A DNA stretch of 54,125 bases from the NCBI GenBank assembly GCA_001466705.2, contig LATX02000030.1:1-54125 (forward strand), in the 5' to 3' direction. The notes beneath the pieces were generated by a model. It did not search any database. It saw only the letters and a list, made by a program, of their open reading frames with translations, and had not been told where the DNA came from. The DNA is from Moniliophthora roreri (lineage: Eukaryota > Basidiomycota > Agaricomycetes > Agaricales > Marasmiaceae). The position numbers were made by a program, and so were the translations under genes. Below, piece by piece: positions 34,301 through 45,912 of the stretch (positions are counted from its first letter, which is position 1; every line of letters begins with the position of its first letter).

Positions 34301-34946
34301 AACAAACTTCATTACCAGCAATTCCAACCTTGTGTGCCTTGCTGGAATGGAGTGCCATGAACCAGGAGAGGATTGTGAACAGCCACACTGCAAGGCCCTT
34401 TTTATGGATAGGCAGTCATGGAAGGAGAGGGCACAGAACAACAAGTCTTTTGCATCTACAGTAGGATTTGAAGCCAGAGATTCAGGAAATGTTCAAGCAA
34501 TGGGTGACTATATCAAACTGGGGGACACTGGAAGATGTCTGGTTCTATTCCATTGCCCAGGTGCAGGAGAGCTCAAGGTCACACTAAATGTGCGCAGGAG
34601 ATCCAGAACAATTTCCCTCAAGGCTACTTTGCAGTCAGGCCTTGACAAGCCTTTAAAACATGAAGTTTCTGTTCGACAAAACAAATGGGATTTGGAGCAA
34701 GTTATCTTTTGCTTCAATGTTCCCTATGGTGCTGGAGAGATTGCCATTCAGGAGGTTTCCACTTTGGGCTCTGGGCACTGGAAGATACATAATCTAGTCA
34801 AGGTGGAATGGAATCCAGAGAGCAGTAGTAAGCAGGATACTGAAATTCAGATAGATGGAGAGAAGAAAGGGGTACAGACAGATTCAGTCAGTGAAGCAGA
34901 GGAGCTGGACAGTGAAGCAAGCAAACGATCCAATGGTAATGGATAA
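31336..34946 (+). CDS. Large multi-pass membrane protein, two exons, function unknown
   Basis: Exon 1 (31336-32004) and exon 2 (32064-34946) join in frame across a 59-base intron (GTGAGT ... TCCTAG). They give 1183 residues with no internal stop. Hydrophobic segments lie at about residues 44-75, 230-250, 260-281, 358-386 and 394-413. Segment five leads into WGLNPSWDE, a motif I associate with an unnamed expanded family of agaricomycete membrane proteins. The remaining ~770 residues are soluble: a beta-rich part, a charged helical part (about 690-790), a cysteine-rich patch (CHEPGEDCEQPHC) and a beta-rich segment near 1060-1150, then an acidic tail. ATG context is AAAACATGTCC. CpG is plentiful up to ~32250 and scarce after it, yet the frame stays open. 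Function is not assigned; membrane location is inferred. Confidence 0.8.
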
Positions 34947-35270
34947 AGCAGTAGAAGACAGTAATGGAGAATAGAGGAAACATGAGGCTGGTGGTATCTA
35001 AGTAAGAGACAGGGCTTGAATGAAAGGAACAACTGCTGTACTTTTCACATAGTGTTTTGTAGTATAGTTTGACATTATCTATAAATTTGAACTATGCTTT
35101 GGCCCCAGATATCTACAGTTGGACTTTACACCTCTCTATAAGTATTACTATATTCTAAAGAGATTATGTTGAGATTTACTGATTAATCTTTAACTTGTTA
35201 TGAATTTGGAATAGAAACATAGAATTCATACTCTATTAAGTAGGCCTACAAATTTAAGCTCATCTTAAAG
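34947..35270. other. 3' flank of host gene
   Basis: AT-rich sequence after the stop codon; no repeat recognised. It presumably holds the 3' UTR, but no clear poly(A) signal was fixed. Confidence 0.4.
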
Positions 35271-35490
35271 TTGCTGGACAATATCAGAGATGGGATTAAG
35301 GTGATAACTTGCAATACCTATGAACTTGAAATGAAATCTGCTCTGCAACATGAGTCCTTGAGCAGCACCAGAGATTGTGTAAGATTGTGGCAGCATTACA
35401 AAGAATAATAGCTTACTGTGAGATCCAGGTAGAATGAACTGAGCCATGTGTTGACCTAGCAAATTGTAATGCAGATGTTTCACTGTATCA
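35271..35490. repeat. Repeat X copy 3, segment 1
   Basis: It aligns with 24755-24975: CTGCTCTGC-ACAT-AGTCCTTGAG, CAGCACCAG and TTGTGGCAGCAT. CGACATAAG there is CAACATGAG here, and other CpGs of copy 2 are likewise TG or CA. Confidence 0.65.
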
Positions 35491-35970
35491 CAATGGTATC
35501 CTGTCCATACTTACTCAGTGTGCTTCATACTGACTGTTGCAACAAAGGGTTCCACAGTGATCTAAATGCAACATATGCTGTCAGCAAAATCAATGAAGAA
35601 TCAGAAAAGCTCATCAAGACTGCCTGAGAAGCACTAGATGCTGCTATCAAGATGTGTGAACCTGGAGCATTGATCTGAGATGTCAGGAAGATGATGTGGA
35701 TACTCTTATTCTTCTTCATAACTGAGATTGACTAGTTAACCTTACAGTGAGCCCATTATTTGAGTGAATGGCTGCTCAGTCATCAGAACTTACATCAGAC
35801 ATGGGATCAACAAACTATATTATAGTGCACCCAATGTACCATATTACACAAAGGACAAGGTGGTGGGCATAATGAAGCCTGGGCATAGTACCTACAATAA
35901 TCTAAACTTTTAACTAACAAGCTGATGATCAATGCAGGTGTTCACTATAGAACCTGTGAGTGATACAGTG
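35491..35970. other. Unassigned, left flank of inverted-repeat element 3
   Basis: CpG-poor, no gene. A minus-strand 64-residue frame (35525-35719) has no recognisable content. Confidence 0.35.
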
Positions 35971-38900
35971 ACACCTTTGGTACCCACCCAGAGTGTCATA
36001 TTTGATGGGCCAGATGGGGGACACAAGCCCATCAGATTTGATGTTAAAATTTTTTTCTGGCTGCACACAGAATCCACCCTCACATATTTCAGATTATTTT
36101 AATAACTTTCCACCCACTCACCAAGTCCTCTGAGTCCTTGCTGAAGTCCCTCTGGCTGCTTGACTTGGCATTCCCTACAATGCCAATGTCGTCACCTTTC
36201 CACTTTTGTTGCTGTCACCACATCAGTCTCCCAAACACCAACATCATAAATATTTATCAACAAGCATGTCTTGACATCAGACCACCATCATCTCACACTC
36301 TTAGCTCACCTTTACTCATTTCCCTTTCTGGAACTATTACCAAAATGCTAGCACAGAAGTCCACTCTCATTCTAGTCTTGTAAGTGCACCATCCATTACA
36401 TTGAGGCCTGTTCCCCAGCACAGAAGCCAAGAAACCTACTGGTGTAGGTGGTTGAGATCAAGCAGAAATTGGCATAGATGCAATAGTGTAAGGTATGACA
36501 CCACTTTATTCACCAGGACCTTATTATGAATTGACTGTTTTTGCCTATAGTAAGTTGCTATTATATTTCACAACAAACAAATCAGGCATTTGCTGTCTTA
36601 GGAGGTCATACACAATACCTGGCTTAAGTGTCAGAGCTAACCAGTGAATCCCTTGTAAGTTGTAGCCTTTATTGAAAGTTTACTACTTACTGACACAGCT
36701 GTCCTTCTCATCAGGTGGGAAAACTGCTGTCATATATTTGACAGTCAGTGCAGGTGTCTCTGGGCAGACCTGGGAGGTGGTGTCATGCAAGTGAGCAAGG
36801 AATGTTGATGTCTATCTTTACAACTGACTCAGCAAATACAAGGTCAGTCAATCATTGGATCTCCTTGCACACCATCTGTGCCAACATACACTGTACATCT
36901 GTTCATCATCTCAGTAATGCACTGAAGTGATTATATCCCAGTATTCTAGATTTTTCATTCTCACCATTAGGTATGTGAGCTGGTCTCAGTGGTTGTCACA
37001 TGGTCTGAAGCCTCTGGCTCTGATATAAGCTACCACCTGGGCCTAAGAAGGTATGTATTGTTGTGCAGCAAATATCAACTACTCATTTATTGACAAGAAA
37101 CTTGTGTACCAGTAGCTCTAGGCACAAATGCAATTTAAGCCTTGTCATTCCCTGAAGAGACATTTCCTCTGAGCCTATATCTACTGTTATCTGGAAATAG
37201 CTTGGGCTAGGATACATGATTTGGGATTCTTGAACCTCTGAAGAAAGATTTGGTTGACTAGGAGTCACTAGGTGTATTCATGACTTGTAACCTCTTGTAG
37301 AAATGTTAGAATTATTAATGTTCTTCACTTACTGTTGTATTACTTGGTTAATTGGAACTGCACATTGAACAACTAGACTTAAAAGGTCATTGAGGCAGAA
37401 TAGAGGCTGTCTTTGGCTATCTCAGAATCATCCCAAAAATCCAAAGAAATATTCATCTACTGCACAACTTGCATCATGAAGCACTTATACCTTGTATATG
37501 ACTTCAATAAATTTGAATAAACCCAAATGTAGAAGCTCTTGTTAATTGAAAAGGTAAGACTTTTTGATACTACGGTTGGGCACTCACATCAATGACAGGA
37601 AACAAGTATCAGCATGCCCTTTGAAACTATTATGTTTACTCAGTGCAAATATCTATCATAGTGCCCAGCAGCACTCATATCTCTTCAGATACATTGAGAA
37701 TAGTGTTATTGTGTGCCTCTAAGCTATACACACTGGTGGGTGTTGAATGAGAGTCAAAAATTTCACTATGGTGATATGCTGTGGTGATAAATTTCTTCAA
37801 TGCCACAATATTCACTACACACTCTGATCATGCAGACACCTTCATAAACCTTTTCAGTGTTCTCTTGCTCAAACATCATGCTATAGGTATCTAAGGTAGG
37901 GCATGGGCAGAATGCCTGTATGCAACTTATACACAATGACCATGGTGATACTCCATGGTGATCATCAATCCTACATGATATTGCAATGCTGTCAATTATA
38001 GACTGGGCCTGAACCTGTATTAAACAATGTTGTAATATATATAGAACCCTTTTGTGCACGTGTTAAAGAGTACATGAGGACAGGTGAAGAAGAACAAGGG
38101 GAATGATTGCTGTGGTAAGCAGCATGGTGATGGTGACCAAGTTGATTTTCTTGTTAATTGAAACAAGCCTTTTGAGATCCAATCACTGACTCTTGATGTG
38201 AATGTGATCTGGCTTTCTGCACCTATCGAGTGAACAACCCCACACTGAGAGGCCCAGATGAGCCTCAAGGCTCTGTATCAGCATTGGAGCTCCCTGTATA
38301 GAACAAGCACTTACCTGTGATTGTTCTATTGAAGAAGCTTATCCAGGTAGTCCTCACACATCTGAAGTGGCATGTTCTAAGATTGTGTATTGTCAAAATG
38401 AACTGAGGCATGTGTTGTGAAGCAGCATAGATTATCTATGTGCTCTGCACAAGTGGACAAACAAACAAAAGACAGTCATTGGGAGCTGTCACCCAGTGCC
38501 CAGACCCAGGACTATAGTTCTCAAGAAGCTCAAAAACAATAGTACAAAAGCAGGTCAGTAGAAGTTCTGTGTTGGAAATGACAACTACATACTCCTTTTG
38601 CACACTTTCTATATGGCCAAATGATTCCTGCATAGCCACCGATCAATGTCATTTGACCTCTGAAAGCCTCATCAATAGAGCTGTAGACATAGAGATAGGG
38701 TCAGTAAGAAAGGAAACAACTGTCTTTTCTGCACCTTATTCCATTCACTGTTGTCCTTCCAAATACAATTAGTTCCATCCATTGATTGAGATCCAGGTGT
38801 TGGCTGAGTGTACCATAATTGAGGAATTGGAAGGGAGCATGGAGCAATCTCTGCTGGTGTTCCAGCAATAGTTCCAGAAAGGGAAATGAGTAAAGGTGAG

Positions 38901-39235
38901 CCAAGGGTGCGAGATGATGGTGGTTTGATGTCAAGACATGCTTGTTGACAAATAATTGTGATGTTGGTGTTTGGGAGACTGATGTGGTGACAGTGATGAA
39001 AGTGGAAAGGTGACGACCATTGGCATTGTGGGGAATGCCAAGTCAAGCAGCCAGAGGGACTTCAGTGAGGACTCAGAGAACTTGGTGAGTGGGCAGAAAG
39101 TTATTGAAATAATCTGAAATATGTGAGGGTGGATTCTGCATGAGACTAGAAAAAAATTTTAACATCAAATCTGATAGGCTGGTGTCCCCCATCTGGCCCA
39201 TCAAATATGACACTCTGGGTGGGAACCAAAGGTGT
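35971..39235. mobile_element. Long-inverted-repeat element 3 (~3.3 kb)
   Basis: The left arm (35971 to ~36390) and right arm (~38835 to 39235) are inverted copies of about 400 bases at high identity. Each starts ACACCTTTGGT-CCCACCCAG from the outside. The flanks ACAGTG (35965-35970) and ACAGCG (39236-39241) form a candidate six-base target duplication with one T/C difference. The interior (36391-38834) has only short frames (for example 37766-38059, minus) and no recognisable transposase, so it is probably non-autonomous or fully decayed. Six-base duplications do not point to a common superfamily; I leave it unclassified. Confidence 0.75.
36391..38834. other. Interior of inverted-repeat element 3
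   Basis: About 2.4 kb of CpG-poor sequence. No frame exceeds 100 codons and none has a motif I know. A weak local symmetry (CATGGTGATACTCCATGGTGATCATC) is seen near 37938. Confidence 0.45.
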
Positions 39236-40204
39236 ACAGCGACCTTTTAGTCTTGACAGGAGCTAAATTGAATTGATAGTGCTGTAGATAGTTAATCTAG
39301 GATCAAACTGGAGAGACATGCACTGGCCAGACAACTGGACAGTGGTGACAGTGGATGGAAAGAGGAGTGCAAAATCCAAGGAGACTTTGCTATGAGTAGA
39401 TTTACTCTTTGCTTGCTGGGATTCAGCAGTTCCTTGCTGTTCAGTGTGATTTCCCTTTTTATGTTTATTGCATTTGAAAGTTGTGACAAGCACTAACTAT
39501 AATGTTTTGATGTTTTGATTTATTGGAATTGCAGAATCACAGAAAGTGGTGTGGAGGTCCTAACTGCTGGAAGGGACTTTGCTTACCTATGACTGTGCTT
39601 CTGGTTCCTTATGACTCTGGGTCAAGGTATGTATGATTGGCAATCTGAAGACACAACCCACTTTGGTTTCTGGTTCTGTATAGTGAATAAATAGCCTTGC
39701 TGTTATTTGAACAGTTATACAGCACTCCATAAGTCCAAATGAGAATGTTAGGTGGTGATGGATTTGTAATGTCAGGACAGTGAAGCAGTGTTGTCAAGTC
39801 TTCATACTTGATTTCCAGCAGAAAATAGTAGGTGGTGGTATTTGAACTCTGAAGCTTTGAGGCTCAAGAGCTCTTTCCATAGATTTAAGCTTGCAACCAT
39901 CCACCTGGGGATGAAGATAGAAGGTAGATAGTGATTAATAGAAATCCTGGGAAATCTACCATGTTGACATCCATTCCTGAAGGTTTCTTGAGGAGTGGCT
40001 TGATGAGAGAATGGTCCTTGATTAGTACCTGAATACTTGATCTGATTATTGACCATTAGAGTATCCAACATTGACTGACAGCCAGTGTCCATGAAATGTG
40101 AATGTGTCAAGCCATAATTCAGCCACTGGCAGGAAATAAGAAATTACATGAGGCATGGTGTATTCACATATGTGGGAGAAATGACAGGAGTTTTGCAGAT
40201 AAAA
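39236..40204. other. Unassigned CpG-poor sequence
   Basis: Right flank of inverted-repeat element 3. Minus-strand frames of 60-102 residues (39263-40228) overlap and show no conserved content. No match to X copy 2 was seen until about 40205. Confidence 0.4.
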
Positions 40205-40710
40205 GGGCTTTGCTCGGGTGCCAGTCAACAGAGGAGAAAAGAAAGCCTAACATCATTGTTGTCAGAGTCACAGTGTCATATGAGAAGTGCTAATGCCAAG
40301 TCTCTTCTTTTCACTTATCACTAAAGATTTCTATTGATACATGGATGGCTACAGATACAATTCTGTGTGAGTATTCCATTGTTGGTTTGTGTTTATTCTC
40401 AGAATCTCAAAGAGCTGCAATTTGTAGCATTTGCTTCACCATCCTGCCTATTCAAAACACAACATGGATCCATAGACAATGCTGGGCTATTTTGCTTCAA
40501 GAATCTCCCAGTCAAGCTGCACCACATTGGATCCCATCCCAAAAACAACTCTTGTCATATACACTACTTCTCCAAGAATTATAACACAGTCAAATTGTTT
40601 ACTAGTGGACAGCAAGCTTCATTAAGCTATAACAGCCATCTTCATAGTACATCTCCCATTCCAAGTACATTGTAGCTAATATTGACCATTTGCTTTCAGC
40701 AGTGGCAATG
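40205..40710. repeat. Repeat X copy 3, segment 2
   Basis: It aligns with 25370-25955: GCTCGGGTGCC, GAGAAG-GCTAATGCCA, AAAGATTTCTAT-GATACATG, CCCATCCCAAAAACAA and CAAGAATTATAACAC. It ends at CAATG, the left target-duplication copy of the gypsy element. Confidence 0.75.
40706..40710. repeat. Target-site duplication of gypsy element, left
   Basis: CAATG directly before the 5' LTR; the partner is at 47108-47112. Confidence 0.9.
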
Positions 40711-41166
40711 TGTGATGGAGTGCAACTTTTCCTTTCTCTTTTCTTCTAAGTCCCATTATCTTATCTTTTATCTTTTATCTATTTATCTGATTACTTACCT
40801 TATTTATACCATCACAGCCACTTTTCCATAGAACATTCCATTCAACCCGGATCTCCTTCTGGATCATTCTTCCATTTCCATCAGTTATTCTCGCCAAGAC
40901 AGACTCATTGTATTTATACCTGACACTTGTAGCCTAGTTCCCCATCTTGACCTCTTGGTCATTTGGGCTAGGCAAGTATTTCTTGTATATATCTCTTAGT
41001 AGTTAAGCTAACTTGGTCATTTGGGCTAGATATTGACTTTGTGTCTATTGAGTTCAACGTCGTATTGACCTAGAGTCTACACCGGATCACCCCCTTTCCT
41101 TATTCTTTTCCTGACTCAAGTGCAGAGGGTTCTACTCACTGTGATGAGGGTCATTGTGGCAGCACA
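40711..41166 (+). repeat. 5' LTR, family A (456 bp)
   Basis: Starts TGTGATGGAG and ends GCAGCACA. TATTTATACC-type TATA-like sequences occur within. By hand I count about 20 differences from the 3' LTR over 456 bases, nearly all transitions and many at former CpG sites. The sequence just after it (TTAGGTCAAGATCTCAGG) is the expected primer-binding region, but I cannot match it to a tRNA. Confidence 0.95.
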
Positions 41167-41415
41167 TTAGGTCAAGATCTCAGGTTGCACCATCGATAGT
41201 GTACATCGACCTTGCATCAGCAAAGCACTCTGGCTAGAGATTGCAGAGAACGCACTCATGCCTATGACACCGAAGACAGCCAAGACGCCCACCACTACCC
41301 AACTGAAGACGGGTGGTATCCTTGCAATGAGCAACCTTGTCCAAACCAACTCCTAAATCCCTTCCATACCAACAACCCCACTGACATCTTCTAAGACCTC
41401 AGAGAGTTCCCAAAA

Positions 41416-42609
41416 ATGTCAAACACCCCTGCCAATCAACCCTCTACTGATCAACTCCTCCAAGCTCTGGTTATGAGCCAGACCAATCTGTCGAATGCAG
41501 TGACACAGATGGTTGCTGGCTTCAATCAGATGTCGCAGAACATCAGTCAGCTGGTCCAGACCAGTGCTGCAGCCACATCAGCTTCGACCTCCTTAGATCA
41601 GAAGCCCTTCCAGAAGCCTTCTACATTCACAGGAAAGCTTGGTGGAGCTGATGCCCACCAATTTCTTGCTGCTTTCTTGCTCTATGCACAGTCACAGAGA
41701 GCAGCACTCAACAGGGCCAATGCAGATGGGACTTGGGCCAGAGAGGACAGCTTGTGGATCCATTTGGCTCTGACATTCATGCAGGACGATGCAGCTGTGT
41801 GGGCCACACCAGCTATGGAAGAGGTTGCCCAAGGGAGGCACCCCTATGACAACAGCTGGAAGGAATTTGTCAAGGGTTTCAAGCTGAGGTTTGAGACAAC
41901 AGATGAGGCAGCAGATGTGAAGGAATGGCTGCATGTGCTCTTCCAAGAGAAGCAGTCAGTAGCTGAGTATGCTGCTAAGTTCAAGGAGATCATGTTGAGG
42001 ACTGGCTATTTCTCTGCTGACCTCCATGACTACTTCTATGAGCACATGGCATCTTGCATTAAGGATGAGCTTGTGCACACCGACTGCAAGACTCAGACCC
42101 TCAACCAGCTCATTAACGTTGCCAATGACCTGGATGTTTGTATTTGCCAATGAGAGGCTGAGAAGGCTCACCAGCCTGTGGCAGCAATGACCATGCCCAC
42201 CATCCCACCTCTTGCCCCTCACCTATCAACTGCTTCAATCACTCCCTTCGCCCCACCTGCCCATGACCCCAATGCCATGGAAGTCGATGCTACCAAGTCC
42301 AGGCTGGACTGAACCTGCATGATGGCTGGGAAGTGCTATGGGTGTGGCTCCACCCAGCACACCAAGGCAAATGGCAACCACAAACGCAAGATCTGTGGTT
42401 ATTGTGGTCAAGCTGGTCATTGTTGGGCTGGCAAGCCAAAAGCAAGAAGGGTAGCAGCATTGGAGAGCCTTCCTGCTGAAATCCCTGGTCCACCATCATC
42501 GGAACCATTGTCGTCAACTCCTGGCTCCCCAGCCCCCAACTTCAACAACATGCTGGCACAACTCCACCAGCTGTCAGCTCAATTTGCCACTCTCAAACAG
42601 TCTTTTTAA
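41416..42609 (+). pseudogene. gag: capsid and zinc-knuckle region
   Basis: The capsid protein packages element RNA in a virus-like particle. The frame from ATG 41416 has a polar N-terminus, then a retrotransposon-gag core (FTGKLGGADAHQFLAAFLLY ... WKEFVKGFKLRFE ... YAAKFKEI). After two premature TGA codons (42151 and 42310) it continues in the same frame to a cysteine-rich segment (CYGCGSTQH and CGYCGQAGH). The final cysteine expected in each CCHC knuckle is not evident. The natural stop is TAA at 42607. Both TGA codons sit where CGA arginine would fit. A functional protein would be 397 residues. Confidence 0.85.
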
Positions 42610-42614
42610 AATGG

Positions 42615-43190
42615 GTGTCGCCACCAGCCATGAATGGGGCACCTGATCACTTACTTTCTCCTTCACCATCTCCTTCTACATATGATTCAGTCTCTGCATG
42701 TACAATATCTATTCCTGTTGCCAATAAACATGATAACTATTTCTGTGTACATGCAAGTCTGAGGGGGAGAAACCGAAGAAGGAAAGTTGTGGCAATGATA
42801 GACTCTGGAGCAACTGGCTTATTCATAAGCCGAAGCTGGGTGATGGAACACAAGGTATGGAGGCATCTTCTCAAGAAAGAGATACCTCTGTACAACATTG
42901 ATGGAACCAAAAACCATGCTGGAAGCATCTCAGAGTTTGTGTGACTGGAGCTGACTATTGGGGACTATGTGGAGGTGGTGGAGCTGTTAGTCACAGATCT
43001 GGGTCCAGAGGAGGTGATTCTGGGTCTGCCATGGCTAAGGAAGGTTAACCCAGACATAGACTGGAGAGCCGGGTTAATGAACATCAAAGTGGAGGAAGAG
43101 GAAGAAGTGAAGGAGAATGGAGCTGAAGTGGAGGAGTGGTATCAAAGGATCATGGGAAATCGTAAGCAGAGGAGGAAGTGGTAGAAGGAG
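42615..43190 (+). pseudogene. pol part 1: aspartic protease
   Basis: It begins in a different frame from gag, five bases after the gag stop, so expression would need frameshifting or reinitiation. DSGAT (codon GAC at 42801) is the retropepsin-type active site, with FISRSWV after it and the flap/hydrophobic motif VILGLPWL (near 43017) downstream. Interrupted by TGA at 42942 and TAG at 43182. In the family it cleaves the gag-pol polyprotein. Confidence 0.85.
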
Positions 43191-44150
43191 GGGATCCTTA
43201 AGGATATGACAGATGAGTTGTGGGTAGCAGCTGGAGTGACATACTCAGCTGAGTTAGCATATGAAGAGTCGAAGAAGAAGGAGAAGCAAAGCATGGAAGA
43301 GATTGTGCTAGCAGAGTTCCACCAGTACTGAAAGGTCTTCTCAGAGGAAGAGTCCTATCGTCTCCCAGAGCATAAGCCATATGACCATACCATTGACCTG
43401 AAACTAGATGCACCTGAGACAATCCAATCCAAGGTGTACCCCATGTTGGTGAATGAGCAAGGGGAGCTGGACCAATTCTTAGAGGAGAACCTGCAGAAAG
43501 GATATATTGTCCCTTTCAAGTCACCCATGGCTTCTCCAGTCTTCTTTGTAAAGAAGAAGGATGGCAAGCTGCGATTTGTATAGGATTATCACAAGCTCAA
43601 TGAGTTCACAGTCAAGAACCGATACCTGCTCCCCCTTGCTTCTGACATTATCAATCGACTCAAAGGTGCTAAATACTTCACCAAGCTGGATGTTTATTGG
43701 GGTTACAACAATGTTCGGATTAAGGAAGGAGACAAATGGAAGGCTGCCTTTGTCACCAACTGAGGTCTCTTCAAACCCCAGGCTATGTTCTTCAGGCTAA
43801 CCAACTCTTCAGCCACCTTCCAAGCGCTCATGAACTCTATTTTTGCAGATCTGATTGCTAAAGGGAAGGTTGCAGTATACTTGGATGATATCCTCATCTA
43901 CAGCACCACCTTGGAGGAACACCATCGGACAACGCATGAAGTACTCAGACAACTGCAGGAGAATGATCTCTACCTGTGTCCTGAAAAGTGTGAGTTCAAT
44001 CAGGAACAGGTAGAGTACTTAGGCATGGTGATTCGAGAAGGACAGGTCAGTATGGACCCTGTCAAAGTTTGCACAGTAAGAGAATGGGCAACCCCAAGGA
44101 ACCTTTGCGAGCTCCAAGGTTTCCTGGGCTTTGCCAACTTCTACTGACAA
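43191..44150 (+). pseudogene. pol part 2: reverse transcriptase
   Basis: Same frame as the protease. It contains [19 protein letters not shown], then YLLPL, a KLD motif ([11 protein letters not shown]) and the catalytic YLDD box (43878-43889), followed by ILIYS, FLGFANFY and related gypsy landmarks. Stops at 43329 (TGA), 43581 (TAG), 43761 (TGA) and 44145 (TGA). It copies element RNA into DNA. The catalytic aspartates are intact, so death is by stop codons and not by active-site change. Confidence 0.9.
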
Positions 44151-44760
44151 TTCATCAAGGACTTCTTCAAGATTGCATGTCCTTTGAATGACCTAACCAA
44201 GAAGGACTGCCGTTGGAAATGGGGGACTCGACAGCATCAGGCCTTTGAAGCGCTGAAAGTAGCCTTCACAAAGGAACCAATACTGGTAATGTGGGACCTA
44301 GCATGACCAACCTGACTAGAGGTAGATGCCTCTGGGTATGCAACAGGAGGGGTAATTCTACAACAACTGGAGGATGGATTATGGCACCCTGTAGCATACA
44401 GGTCGGAATTGATGGCACCAGCAGAGTGAAACTATGAGATCTATGACCAGGAAATGCTCGCCATCATACGAGCACTGGAGGATTGGTGTCACTACCTGAA
44501 GGGTCTACCTGAGTCATTTGAGATCATCACTGATCACCGAAACCTTGAGTACTGGAGGACAGCTCAAGACCTATCCCAACGACAAGCACGATGGTCTCTA
44601 TGGCTCTCACGATTTGACTTCTGCCTGACTCACAAACCAGGCAAGACCAACACCCAGGCCAACCCTTTCTCTTGCATTCCAACCTTTCAAGTCATGGATG
44701 CAGAGGATAACCAGAGGCAAGTGGTACTACATCCAGAAAGGTTTATGTGAATCGCTGTAG
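44151..44760 (+). pseudogene. pol part 3: RNase H
   Basis: Frame continues: KKDCRWKW, LEVDASGYATGGVI (first acidic residue near 44325), then YEIYDQEMLAIIRALEDW (acidic helix), TDHRNLEYW (acidic residue) and LSRFDF / HKPGKTN. This is the gypsy RNase H pattern, degrading RNA in the hybrid. Stops: TGA at 44304, 44313, 44427 and 44748. Confidence 0.88.
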
Positions 44761-44849
44761 CAAGAGTGAAGGGAGGAGAGTTGGAGAATAGAATACGTGA
44801 GGGAGTGGAGAAAGAAGCTGAGGTGTTGCAAGCAGTGGAGGAGTTGAAG

Positions 44850-45472
44850 AAGAAAGGTCCCTGAAGATTGATCAATAGTCTGTTAGAATGGGAGAAGGAA
44901 GATGGGCTGGTGTACTACAAAGGGAAGCTCTACATTCCTGGAGACAAAGGATTGCGTACAGATGTCCTCAAGCAATGCCATGATGCGCCAACAGCAGGGC
45001 ACTTGGGAGAATATGGGACACTGGAGCAGATGAGCTGCTACTACTGGTGGCCAGGGATGAGCAGCTTCGTCAAGAAGTATGTTCAGGGATGTGAAAGGTG
45101 TCAGTGTAGCAAGCCAGCAGCACACCCAGATGCAACGTTACACCCACATGATATACCAGAAGGTCCATAGAATGTAGTAGAAGTGGACCTGATTACAGGA
45201 CTGCCTGAGAGTCAAGGGTATGACGCCATCATCACCTATGTTGACCTCTACAGCAAACAGGTCCATGTGCTGCCAATAGTGACCACTCTTGATGCCAAAG
45301 GAGTTGCAGACATACACTACCGAGAGATCTTCCGCCTTCATGGTATACTGCACAAGTTCGTGTTGGATAGAGGACCCCAATTCACAACTCAGGTCATGCA
45401 TGCACTATACAAGCGTCTAGGGATTCAAGCAGGCCTTACGACCGCCTACCACCCATCAGCAAATGGGCAGAC
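44850..45472 (+). pseudogene. pol part 4: integrase, left part
   Basis: The zinc-binding HHCC domain is visible (GHLGEYGTLEQM ... YWWPGM ... CERCQCSK). Then the catalytic core: first aspartate in VDLITGLPES (45186-45188), second in LDRGPQF (45366-45368). It ends at YHPSANGQT, where the solo LTR is inserted. Stops: TGA at 44862, TAG at 45168. It joins element DNA to the host chromosome. Confidence 0.9.
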
Positions 45473-45907
45473 TGTTACGTTACTTGCACAGCAACGCTAA
45501 CTCAACTACTCTGGAGAGGCAGAGCCCTTCGTTAATAGTTCACAAGTTCAAGTTTAAGTTCGTTTAGCAGATGCTAAAGTTCAGAGGTCCTTCAATCAAG
45601 GCGTTGACACAAGTATAGATTTAACTAGGTCAAGCTGAGGACTCAGAGTCCTAGCTTGAGCGCTTAAATACATACAATCTCGTCATGTAGTCTACGTGAT
45701 ACAATGTCTGATAACTACGATGATTAGATAATAGATACCGACAGAGTCAGGATATGACACTTGCTTCGATAAGAAAAGGGGGGCTGGGGATGTGTAATAA
45801 GTCTGATAGAATGGGAAACATATACATGATAAGAAAAGGGGGGCTGGGGATGTGTACTTGTCCGATCAGAAAGAGAAGCATAGGGATGGGGTAGGAAAAA
45901 CATAACA
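45473..45907 (+). mobile_element. Solo LTR, family B, nested in integrase
   Basis: 435 bases starting TGTTACGTTACTTG and ending ACATAACA, flanked on both sides by CAGAC (45468-45472 and 45908-45912). The first ~140 bases match the reverse complement of 1-142. It contains a 60-base-period direct repeat with GATAAGAAAAGGGGGGCTGG (near 45769 and 45829). It is younger than its host element and sits between the second and third catalytic residues of integrase. Confidence 0.95.
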
Positions 45908-45912
45908 CAGAC

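Noticed and set aside
32797..34444. Several 70-115-residue frames on both strands within 32.8-34.4 kb
   Set aside because: They are shadows of the long membrane-protein frame in exon 2.
38672..39046. Proline/histidine-rich frame repeated at 36138-36383
   Set aside because: The two frames are simply the two inverted arms of element 3 read in corresponding orientation; there is no evidence of coding beyond that.
45769..45857. Direct repeats with GGGGGGCTGGGG as a CRISPR-like array
   Set aside because: Only two units at a 60-base period, inside an LTR, and the genome appears eukaryotic.
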